From DASYXZ01 sp035934315 (lineage in GTDB: Bacteria; Acidobacteriota; Terriglobia; UBA7540), in contig DASYXZ010000117.1 of assembly GCA_035934315.1 (NCBI GenBank), positions 1 to 20,417 of the forward strand: a stretch of 20,417 nucleotides of DNA, in the 5' to 3' direction. A model generated the notes under the pieces. That model was not told the DNA's origin. It searched no databases and saw only the letters and a program-made list of their open reading frames with translations. This document shows positions 14,451 through 20,417 of this stretch, in pieces. Every line of letters starts with the position of its first letter. Position 1 is the first letter of the stretch. The translations under genes were made by a program, and so were the position numbers.

Positions 14451-15540
14451 AATCGTCATCTCGAACCTTCTCCATCGGCCCATCCGTACGGCGGTCAGCG
14501 TTCTCGCCGTGGCCATTGAAGTGGGCATGGTGATGCTGGTGGTGGGCATGACGAGTGGCCTGGTGAACGAGACGGCGAAACGAGTGAAAGGCGTGGGCGC
14601 GGATTTGCTGGTACAACCTCCGAACGCCTCCATGTTCCTTGCCTTCAGCACCGCCCCCATGCCCATCACGATAGGCAATCACCTGCTCGAAATTCCCCAC
14701 GTGCAGGCGGTGGCCCCCGTCTTGCTTCAATTCAATTCCGTGGGGGGCATCAACACGATTTATGGCATCGACATGAAGAGCTTTGACAGCGTGACAGGAG
14801 GATTCGTTTATCACTCGGGCGGCCCGCTCCAGGAGCCCTACGATATTCTGGTGGACGATTTGTACGCCACGGCAAACCATGTCAAGGTCGGCCAGAAAAT
14901 TCCATTGTTTGACCACGACTTTACCGTGGCCGGAATCGTGGAGCACGGGAAAGGCTCCCGGCTTTTTATCCCGATTACTACCGTGCAAGAACTCACGGGC
15001 TCTCCTGATAAAGCGTCGATCTTTTTTGTGAGGTGCACTGACCCGGGCTATACCGACGACGTAACAGACGCCATTCGCAAAATGCTTCCCAAATATAAAA
15101 TAGTTTCCATTTCAGAATACATGTCGCTGATGACCACAGACAATCTCCCCGGGCTGACCGCATTCATCACAGCGATGGTGGGCGTGGCGGTGGGCATTGG
15201 CTTCCTGGTAATCTTCCTCTCCATGTACACAACCATCACGGAGCGAACGCGGGAGATCGGAGTGCTGAAAAGCCTGGGGGCATCGAAGGTTTATATCATC
15301 GAGGGCATATTACGGGAATCCACCATTCTTTGTCTCATCGGAATCGTTACGGGATATGGGATCGCTCTGCTGGCAAGGAAAATCCTGCATTCGGCATTCC
15401 CCACCCTCACGATCGAGTTGACGTATCTGTGGGCTTTTTATGCTGCTCTCCTGGCTTTGGTGGGAAGTATGTTCGGAGCATTCTACCCCGCCCTGCGCGC
15501 CGCCAGCCTTGACCCGGTGGATGCGCTGGCGTATGAATGA
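14440..15540 (+). CDS. FtsX-family ABC transporter permease (MacB/LolCE type)
   Basis: This 366-residue inner-membrane protein has the four-helix topology of FtsX/MacB/LolCE permeases: TM1 at about 18-38, a large periplasmic domain (about 45-235), TM2 at 238-264, TM3 at 293-315 and TM4 at 328-353. The conserved cytoplasmic segment TITERTREIGVLKSLGAS follows TM2 and contacts the ATPase; the C-terminus has FYPALRAASLDPVDALAYE, the usual permease end. Such proteins are mechanotransmitters that work on lipoproteins, lipids or drugs at the periplasmic face. The ATG at 14440 has GAGG 6 nt upstream and overlaps the lipoprotein gene. The ATPase gene follows after 128 bp holding a heptad-repeat element. 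The substrate is unknown. Confidence 0.92.
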   Translation: MENKIVISNLLHRPIRTAVSVLAVAIEVGMVMLVVGMTSGLVNETAKRVKGVGADLLVQPPNASMFLAFSTAPMPITIGNHLLEIPHVQAVAPVLLQFNSVGGINTIYGIDMKSFDSVTGGFVYHSGGPLQEPYDILVDDLYATANHVKVGQKIPLFDHDFTVAGIVEHGKGSRLFIPITTVQELTGSPDKASIFFVRCTDPGYTDDVTDAIRKMLPKYKIVSISEYMSLMTTDNLPGLTAFITAMVGVAVGIGFLVIFLSMYTTITERTREIGVLKSLGASKVYIIEGILRESTILCLIGIVTGYGIALLARKILHSAFPTLTIELTYLWAFYAALLALVGSMFGAFYPALRAASLDPVDALAYE

Positions 15541-15545
15541 TGAAG

Positions 15546-15661
15546 GTAGACTGTAAGCAGTAGACTGTAGGCAGGGGGGCAATGGGGCGGTACAAAGATT
15601 AAGATAGAACCGTGGTGGGTAGCAGGTTCTCCCTGCCTACCGTCTATAGTCTACTGTCTAC
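15546..15661. repeat. Heptad-repeat inverted element, permease/ATPase junction
   Basis: The left arm has four heptads: GTAGACT, GTAAGCA, GTAGACT, GTAGGCA (15546-15573). The right arm has four: TGCCTAC, CGTCTAT, AGTCTAC, TGTCTAC (15634-15661). Over 30 bases (15546-15575 against 15632-15661) the arms are inverted copies with 24 matches and no gaps. The spacer is 56 bp. The element starts 5 bp after the permease stop and ends 7 bp before the ATPase ATG. Confidence 0.75.
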
Positions 15662-15668
15662 TGATTTT

Positions 15669-16340
15669 ATGGAACCCATCATCGCCACAGAAGGTCTGAA
15701 GAAAGTTTACCGCATCGGCAAAGTCGAAGTGCCCGCCTTGCGTGGCGTTGACCTTGTGGTGCAGGAAGGCGAATTTCTGGCTGTGGTGGGACCCTCGGGT
15801 TGCGGCAAGTCAACCTTGCTCCATATTCTTGGCGGATTGACGCCTCCGACGAGCGGCAAAGTTTTCGTCGATGGAAATGATTTCTCCACCATGAGGGATG
15901 CGGACCGGACTCGGTTCCGGCGCCATAAGATCGGATTTGTTTTCCAACGATTTAACCTGCTGCCCACGCTGACGGCGCGTAACAACATTGCCATTGCCCA
16001 ACACATCCAGGGTAACGGTTTCAACCCGCACCGCTTCCAAATCGTGGTCGATATGCTGGGTATCCGGGAAAAGCTGAATCACAAACCTTTCGCCATGTCG
16101 GGCGGCGAGCAGCAGCGGGTGGCCATTGCCCGCGCGGTCATTTGCGAACCCAAAATTCTGCTGGCGGATGAACCGACCGGCAACCTGGATACTGAGAATT
16201 CGCAGATCGTCCTCAACATGATGCGGGCCCTGAATCGCTCCTTCCGCCAAACTATTTTGATGATTACTCACAACCTCGACGCCGCTGCCGTCGCTGACCG
16301 CATTGTCCGCATGCGGGACGGACGCGTTATTTTCGATTGA
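15669..16340 (+). CDS. ABC transporter ATP-binding protein (LolD/MacB type)
   Basis: This 223-residue ATPase powers the adjacent FtsX-type permease. It has Walker A GPSGCGKST (41-49), Q-loop FQRFNLL (92-98), ABC signature SGGEQQR (144-150), Walker B ILLADEP (163-169) and the switch His201 in MITHN. The sequence around ADEPTGNLD is typical of the LolD/MacB/FtsE group. Start: the frame extends to GTG 15612, but that part is encoded by the heptad repeat; ATG 15669 gives the standard family N-terminus MEPIIATEGLKKVYRIG. No Shine-Dalgarno is visible, the right arm of the repeat taking its place. The next gene starts 42 bp later. Confidence 0.95.
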   Translation: MEPIIATEGLKKVYRIGKVEVPALRGVDLVVQEGEFLAVVGPSGCGKSTLLHILGGLTPPTSGKVFVDGNDFSTMRDADRTRFRRHKIGFVFQRFNLLPTLTARNNIAIAQHIQGNGFNPHRFQIVVDMLGIREKLNHKPFAMSGGEQQRVAIARAVICEPKILLADEPTGNLDTENSQIVLNMMRALNRSFRQTILMITHNLDAAAVADRIVRMRDGRVIFD

Positions 16341-16382
16341 TTCCCGCCGCGTTTCCCGCTATTTTCTCTGAGTAACGTTTTT

Positions 16383-16838
16383 ATGGCCTCCAGCACTGAT
16401 TTGCGCGACCAGACCGCAGCCTCCACAGGACAACCGCCCGAGGCTGTCGCAGGTGCGTTTTCGAAAATCAAGCTCTTCTTCGTGCGGTCATTCTTCTGGA
16501 CCTACCGGCGGGGGAGCTGGCAATACGACATCATTGTGGTCGTCATCCTGGCATTTATCTTTCTCACGCCGCGTTCCTGGTACGCTCCTCAACCCGCCCA
16601 ACAGGTGACCGGTTTCTTAAAAAATCAAGGCATCATCGACCTTGGACGCATCAAAGGAAATGGGACCTACATTGTGGATGCCCGACTGGTCAAAATGCGG
16701 CCCGGACAGAAGACCGAAGATGCGGTGCGGGATATCCTGACCGAGCGCTTGCAAAAGCCCGCCAGCGTGATTTCAGTTGACGAAATCCTCGATAAGAGCA
16801 AAACGGTCATCGGCTACACTGTGGTGGTGCAACCCTGA
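16383..16838 (+). CDS. Single-pass membrane protein of unknown function
   Basis: I do not recognise this 151-residue protein. It has a ~48-residue N-terminal part, a transmembrane helix (about residues 49-62, YDIIVVVILAFIFL) preceded by RR, and a ~85-residue C-terminal part that would lie in the periplasm by the positive-inside rule. That part has GRIKGNGTYIVDARLVKMRPGQKTEDAVRDIL and ends with a beta-like IGYTVVVQP. It may be a small alpha/beta accessory domain. Its position between the ABC ATPase (42 bp upstream) and the LolA-like gene (20 bp downstream) suggests it belongs to the same system, perhaps as a periplasmic adaptor. The ATG at 16383 has no clear Shine-Dalgarno. Confidence 0.75.
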   Translation: MASSTDLRDQTAASTGQPPEAVAGAFSKIKLFFVRSFFWTYRRGSWQYDIIVVVILAFIFLTPRSWYAPQPAQQVTGFLKNQGIIDLGRIKGNGTYIVDARLVKMRPGQKTEDAVRDILTERLQKPASVISVDEILDKSKTVIGYTVVVQP

Positions 16839-16858
16839 GGGCCATTTCACCAGGACAT

Positions 16859-17614
16859 ATGAAACGATCCGCCAGGCTTGAAAAATCGACGCATAGATTC
16901 CAAGACAGAATGTCTCGCTTTTGCGCGGGATGCCTATTCTCCTGGCTCGCCCTCTCGTTGCCTCTGGCTTTTGGGGACCCCGGCTTCCGAAAACCAAAGC
17001 TGGCGCCGCCGCTCGGTGAAATTTTGGCGCGAATGAATGACAGCGCCAAACGCTTGAAGACTGTTCAAGCCAATATTGAATATACAAAAGTCACCGTGGT
17101 GGTGAATGACAAATCCACGGAATACGGGGAATTATTTTTCGAAAAGAATAATACGCAGATCCTGCTCAATTTCCAGAAACCGGATCCCAAAATTATCCTG
17201 TTCAAAAAAAATAAAGCGGAAATTTATCTTCCCAAAATCAATCAAGTCCAGGAGTATAACCTGGAAAAGCAGAGCGGCATGGTGGAGCAATTTCTTTTAC
17301 TTGGTTTCGGCAAGGAAACGGGTGAACTGAAAAAGTCCTACACGATAAAATTGGATGGTGAAGAGGTCCTGGAGGGCGACACCACGGCGATTCTGGAGTT
17401 GACGCCGCGCGAGAAAAACATTTCCGCTCAGCTCACCAAAGTACAGCTCTGGATCAGCGAAGAATCATGGATCCCCGTCCAGCAAAAGTTTTTCGAGGCA
17501 GGGGGCGATTACCTGATCACTCGCTATACGGCCGTTAAAGTAAACCGCCAGCTTCCCCCATCAACATTTCGGAAACCTTTCCCCAAGGACGCAAAGCGCG
17601 TAAAAATGAGTTAG
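16859..17614 (+). CDS. LolA-like outer-membrane lipoprotein carrier / sorting protein
   Basis: The product resembles LolA (COG2834), periplasmic proteins that bind acyl chains of lipoproteins and ferry them to the outer membrane. Pattern: N-terminal helix EILARMNDSAKRLKTVQANIEYTK, paired strands (GELFFEKNN, ILLNFQKPDPKIILFKKNKAEIYLP), then NQVQEYNL and a C-terminal half with AILELTPREK, KVQLWISEESWIPVQQKFFE and TFRKPFPKDAKRVK, a typical family ending. Signal peptide: with ATG 16859 a 17-residue basic lead precedes the hydrophobic core; the ATG at 16910 gives a standard 22-residue signal (core FSWLALSLPLA, cleavage near Gly39 of the longer form). The longer start is listed because AGGAC precedes it; either is possible. 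It closes the lipoprotein-ABC operon. Confidence 0.88.
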   Translation: MKRSARLEKSTHRFQDRMSRFCAGCLFSWLALSLPLAFGDPGFRKPKLAPPLGEILARMNDSAKRLKTVQANIEYTKVTVVVNDKSTEYGELFFEKNNTQILLNFQKPDPKIILFKKNKAEIYLPKINQVQEYNLEKQSGMVEQFLLLGFGKETGELKKSYTIKLDGEEVLEGDTTAILELTPREKNISAQLTKVQLWISEESWIPVQQKFFEAGGDYLITRYTAVKVNRQLPPSTFRKPFPKDAKRVKMS

Positions 17615-17694
17615 CGACAGGCCTTCTGCTTTACTCGATCAGGCGCTGAAATCGACATTTCGACGCGGGTTTCCCGCCGTTCGCCAATTTCCGA

Positions 17695-17752
17695 TTGTTC
17701 ACCCCTCGCCGAGTCAGATAAAATGAGTGGGTGTTGGCAGAGTTTCTGCTTT
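17695..17752 (+). promoter_or_regulatory. Possible promoter/operator region for the radical SAM gene
   Basis: Two overlapping readings exist. Sigma70-like: TTGTTC (17695-17700), 18-nt spacer, TAAAAT (17719-17724). Sigma54-like: TTGGCAG with GG at 17736-17737 and GC at 17748-17749, the correct 12-nt register for -24/-12 elements. The second also contains a perfect dyad GCAGA-GTT-TCTGC (17737-17749), so it may be an operator instead. All are weak on their own. Confidence 0.35.
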
Positions 17753-17823
17753 CTGGGAAGTGGATTGGAGTCCCGAATCTAGTGGAGTGCTAAAGGGCTG
17801 GCTAAAACGGCGGATACCCCGGG

Positions 17824-18906
17824 ATGGGGGCGCCTGCAATCGCCCGATATTTTGAGTCTGTCACATTCCAAATGAATCGCATTCTTCTGCGACGAAAAAT
17901 TCGCTTCTGGCGCACCCGAGTCCGTGAGTGGTGGATGATCGGATGGGGCCTGCTCACTCCCCATCACCCGGTTCTGGCGCACTTGATTCCCATCCGGCGT
18001 TGCAATTTATCCTGCACTTATTGCAATGAATTTGATGATTTTTCGAAACCCGTTCCCATCGCAGACTTATTTCGCCGCATCGACCGCCTGAGCGAATTTG
18101 GCACCAGCATCATCACCATCAGCGGCGGCGAGCCCCTGCTCCACCCCCAGTTGGAAGATGTCATCCGCCACATTCGCAAGCGCAGCATCATCGCCGGAAT
18201 GATTACCAACGGCTATTTACTCACCCGCGCGCGCATCGAGTCTCTCAACGACGCAGGCCTTGAACATTTGCAAATCAGCATTGATAACGTGAAGCCGGAC
18301 GAAGTTTCCAAAAAAAGCCTGAAAGTGCTCGACCAGAAACTTCAGTTGTTGGCCCGGTACGCCATCTTCCAGATAAATATTAATTCTGTTCTAGGGAGCC
18401 CCGTCCACCATCCCGAAGACGCCCAGGTGGTCGCACGCCGCGCCCTGGCCCTTGGCTTTACCAGCACCGTGGGCATCCTGCACGATCACGAAGGCCAGCT
18501 TCAGCCTCTGGGCGAGCGTCAACAGAATCTGTTTACGGAAATCATGAGCATGGGCCGGCGCTCTTACTCGCGCTTTAATTATTTCCAAAAGGACATTGCC
18601 CGCGGCGCGGCCCACGAATGGCGCTGCCGGGCCGGAAGCCGCTACCTCTACATTTGCGAAGACGGGTTGGTCCATTATTGCTCCCAGCAGCGCGGCTACC
18701 CCGGCATCCCTCTGGCAGATTACACCCGAGCTCACCTGGAACACGAGTACAAGACCAAAAAGCCGTGCGCCCCGCTGTGCACGGTTTCCTGCGTGCAACA
18801 AGTAGCCCTGCTTGACAACTGGCGTGGCCCGCAAACTCTAACGGCTTTCGAAAAACCGACTGGCGACATGGTTCAACTGCAAGCCCCGGTGCGGGACGGA
18901 AACTGA
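17824..18906 (+). CDS. Radical SAM protein with cysteine-rich C-terminus
   Basis: The 360-residue product has a radical SAM core: Cys60, Cys64 and Cys67 in RRCNLSCTYCNEF bind the 4Fe-4S cluster, and SGGEPLLHP (100-108) is the SAM-binding GGEP motif. LQISIDNVKPDE is the usual barrel strand 4-5 region. The C-terminus has Cys268, Cys278, Cys286, Cys315, Cys319 and Cys323, likely an auxiliary iron-sulfur site of SPASM or Twitch type. A basic, Trp-rich N-terminal segment (about 17-45) precedes the core. The start may be 17824 or ATG 17872; neither has a good Shine-Dalgarno. The gene stands alone, with no precursor peptide or partner evident, so the substrate is unknown. HpnH-type hopanoid enzymes share the general N-terminal layout but differ around the cysteine motif. 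Confidence 0.85.
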   Translation: MGAPAIARYFESVTFQMNRILLRRKIRFWRTRVREWWMIGWGLLTPHHPVLAHLIPIRRCNLSCTYCNEFDDFSKPVPIADLFRRIDRLSEFGTSIITISGGEPLLHPQLEDVIRHIRKRSIIAGMITNGYLLTRARIESLNDAGLEHLQISIDNVKPDEVSKKSLKVLDQKLQLLARYAIFQININSVLGSPVHHPEDAQVVARRALALGFTSTVGILHDHEGQLQPLGERQQNLFTEIMSMGRRSYSRFNYFQKDIARGAAHEWRCRAGSRYLYICEDGLVHYCSQQRGYPGIPLADYTRAHLEHEYKTKKPCAPLCTVSCVQQVALLDNWRGPQTLTAFEKPTGDMVQLQAPVRDGN

Positions 18907-18926
18907 CTCACTTGAATTTAGTGTGC

Positions 18927-18945
18927 CGCCGGTCGGAAACCGGCG
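18927..18945. repeat. Palindromic hairpin between convergent genes (REP-like or bidirectional terminator)
   Basis: CGCCGGT (18927-18933) and ACCGGCG (18939-18945) form a perfect 7-bp stem with a 5-nt loop, followed by CTGTAG. It lies between the stop codons of the radical SAM gene (18906) and trmJ (18962). It has no U-tract on either strand, so it is a poor intrinsic terminator; its form and tail recall the palindrome in pyrK (11415). Confidence 0.5.
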
Positions 18946-18961
18946 CTGTAGCAGATGGGCG

Positions 18962-19696
18962 TTACAGTTGTAATTTCCACTCAATCTGCGCCAGAATTCC
19001 GCCCAGTATTTTCACGTCGTTGTTGGTGAGTTCATGATCCAGAAGCAGTCGCCGCAACTTGATGAGGGTGGCGGCGCGGCTTTTGGGCTTGAGATAACCG
19101 ATGTGGTCCATCACTCGCTCGGCGCGCGCAAACACATGTTCAATCGACTGGAGATTGGCAGGATCGGAATGATGAATCTTCGCCGGAGCCGGGCCGGTTG
19201 AGATGGCACCCTCGCGCGCCAGCTCGTAGCAACACACGGCCACCGCCTGGCCAAGATTCATGGAAGGACATTGCCCGCTGGTTGGGATTTTCACCAGCGC
19301 GTGACAAAAACTCATCTCTTCATTCGACAAGCCGGTCTTTTCCGACCCGAAAAGGAGAGCCATGCGGCTCTGCCTCGCCCGCTTGGGGAGCCACACCCCG
19401 GGCTCGTTGAGAGGAATTAATACACGATCCAGATTCCTGCGCGAACCGGACGTGGTTCCCACCACCCAGGTTCGGTCGCCAATGGCCTCACGAATATCAT
19501 CCACCGCCCTCGCCGCCCGTACGATTTCTTCAGCGCCCACTGCAGACCGCGTTTCCTGCCACACGGGAGGGTGCGGGGCCACCACCATTAATTCGCTCAG
19601 TCCGAAGTTTGCCAGGGCCCGGGCCGCCGCGCCGATGTTCAGCGGATTTCGCGGACGCACCAGAACTACACGAAAACCAGTCCGGTTCGCTTTCAT
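18962..19696 (-). CDS. SPOUT tRNA/rRNA methyltransferase, TrmJ-like
   Basis: This SpoU/SPOUT-family enzyme most resembles TrmJ, which methylates the ribose 2'-OH at position 32 of tRNAs with SAM. The 244-residue protein has motif 1 VLVRPRNPLNIGAAARALANFG, motif 2 LLFGSEKTGLSNEE and motif 3 IPTSGQCPSMNLGQAVAVCCYEL, which together build the trefoil-knot SAM site. The C-terminal helical tail (IEHVFARAERVMDHIGYLKPK) is also TrmJ-like. The ATG at 19694-19696 is used; a GTG directly before it (19697-19699) is possible. No Shine-Dalgarno is evident. It lies 75 bp downstream of the LolA-like gene on the same strand. The exact RNA target is inferred from family resemblance. Confidence 0.9.
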   Translation of the reverse strand: MKANRTGFRVVLVRPRNPLNIGAAARALANFGLSELMVVAPHPPVWQETRSAVGAEEIVRAARAVDDIREAIGDRTWVVGTTSGSRRNLDRVLIPLNEPGVWLPKRARQSRMALLFGSEKTGLSNEEMSFCHALVKIPTSGQCPSMNLGQAVAVCCYELAREGAISTGPAPAKIHHSDPANLQSIEHVFARAERVMDHIGYLKPKSRAATLIKLRRLLLDHELTNNDVKILGGILAQIEWKLQL

Positions 19697-19771
19697 CACA
19701 ATGGATTGTATCAGGATCGCTATCCAGTTGGCGGGCAGGAAAACCGCATCGCCCGCTGCGATCCATCCTGC

Positions 19772-20417
19772 TTATTGCTTTTCCTTCGCCGGGGCTTCCT
19801 GGATGGGCTTCGCATTGGGCTGGTCAGTTGGCGTGGCCGATAGGATTCGAGTTTTGGACTTGAATTGCTTGTACTCCGAATACCGGATGATCTCTTTCAT
19901 GTGGACGGATCCAGTGGAAAAATTAAGAGTGTCCTCAGCGGTTGTGAATGTTGGGAACCAGTATTTACCATCAATCTGTTCCCGGTAGGTTGTAAACCGG
20001 GGAAATAGATTTTCACCACCCTTGGTTTTCGGTTCAGGAACAGGCTTGCCTTCCGACTTCACGATTTGCAGGTCCCGGTCATCCACCCAAATAACTCCCT
20101 GGAAATACTGCTTCCCCTTCTGGAGTTCTATGGGCCGGACGGAAAAAACATAGGCAGTAATTTCATCCACCTTCACGTGCCCCAGGTATTTAATTTCATA
20201 TTCAGGCAACTCGTCGGAGGTCAGCACAAATGGGTTGGTATTGCGGAAGGCGTAGAGATCTTCTTTCGTCAAGATAAGGCGCTTTAGCGTATCCGCTGGC
20301 GCATAGGTGACGCGCTCAATTCGCTTGCCATTGTCGTCATAAAGAATGTCCCACTCCTGCTCGTAGACGCCGTCGATATCGCCATTCGCGTCGAACTCTT
20401 CAACTTTATTGCTCTGG
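19772..20417 (-). CDS. LolA-like / outer-membrane lipoprotein-sorting-type protein (5' truncated)
   Basis: The frame is open to the right edge, so the N-terminus is missing; 214 residues are visible. The internal TTG at 20272 is not a real start, since coding character continues upstream (DGVYEQEWDILYDDNGKRIE, then VTYAPADTLKR). The visible part has LGHVKVDEITAYVFSVRP, QGVIWVDDRDLQIVKSEG, FPRFTTYREQIDGKYWFPTFT and a strand ending EIIRYSEYKQFKSKTRI, a beta-rich layout like the C-terminal half of LolA-fold proteins, with a hydrophilic Pro/Ala/Lys tail. Such proteins are probably periplasmic, but the signal peptide would lie outside the window. The trmJ-like gene follows on the same strand. Confidence 0.7.
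   Translation of the reverse strand, partial: QSNKVEEFDANGDIDGVYEQEWDILYDDNGKRIERVTYAPADTLKRLILTKEDLYAFRNTNPFVLTSDELPEYEIKYLGHVKVDEITAYVFSVRPIELQKGKQYFQGVIWVDDRDLQIVKSEGKPVPEPKTKGGENLFPRFTTYREQIDGKYWFPTFTTAEDTLNFSTGSVHMKEIIRYSEYKQFKSKTRILSATPTDQPNAKPIQEAPAKEKQ

Noticed and set aside
17666..17678. GCGGG-TTT-CCCGC hairpin after the LolA-like gene
   Set aside because: A 5-bp stem with no U-tract is too weak to call a terminator.

Overview
The window looks like chromosomal core sequence from a member of the Acidobacteriota or a close relative. This is an inference from the rimP-nusA-infB-DUF503-rbfA-truB block, the LolA-like and FtsX-type cassette and the general protein character; GC looks mid-50s by eye but was not computed. 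There are no tRNAs, rRNAs, phage genes, insertion sequences or CRISPR arrays. Two genes run off the edges: a glycosyltransferase (left) and a LolA-like protein (right).

Layout. (1) 1-897, plus: 3' part of a MurG/MGDG-synthase-type glycosyltransferase, whose stop overlaps that of truB. (2) 7571-894, minus: translation and transcription operon rimP, nusA, infB, DUF503 (ylxP-like), rbfA, truB. It is preceded by a sigma70-like promoter and a very early hairpin plus U-tract that looks like a transcription attenuator. (3) 7879-8700, plus: S-adenosylmethionine hydroxide adenosyltransferase with its own promoter. (4) 10245-8842, minus: CNNM/CBS/CorC membrane protein. (5) 10416-13157, plus: alpha/beta hydrolase, then pyrK and pyrD (class 1B dihydroorotate dehydrogenase). 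(6) 13539-17614, plus: lipoprotein with LolA/LolB-like features, FtsX-type ABC permease, LolD/MacB-type ATPase, single-pass membrane protein, and LolA-like periplasmic carrier. Its leader of about 300 nt holds a palindrome, a possible three-way junction and a 36-codon ORF. (7) 17824-18906, plus: radical SAM protein with a cysteine-rich C-terminus. (8) 20417-18962, minus: LolA-like protein (partial), then a TrmJ-type tRNA methyltransferase.

The most unusual non-coding signal is a set of period-7 (heptad) repeat tracts at four gene junctions: rimP/nusA, DUF503/rbfA, pyrK/pyrD and permease/ATPase. Three of them have two inverted arms of about four heptads each. The heptad sequence differs at each locus while the period and layout stay the same. 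One element appears to have become the N-terminus of PyrD. A separate palindrome encodes an extra loop in PyrK, and another lies between the convergent radical SAM and trmJ genes.

The most interesting gene set is region 6. It places two LolA-type binding proteins (one lipid-anchored, one soluble) with a complete FtsX/LolD ABC module, which suggests a self-contained lipoprotein or lipid trafficking system analogous to LolB-LolCE-LolD-LolA. The sequence supports the architecture; the function is inference.
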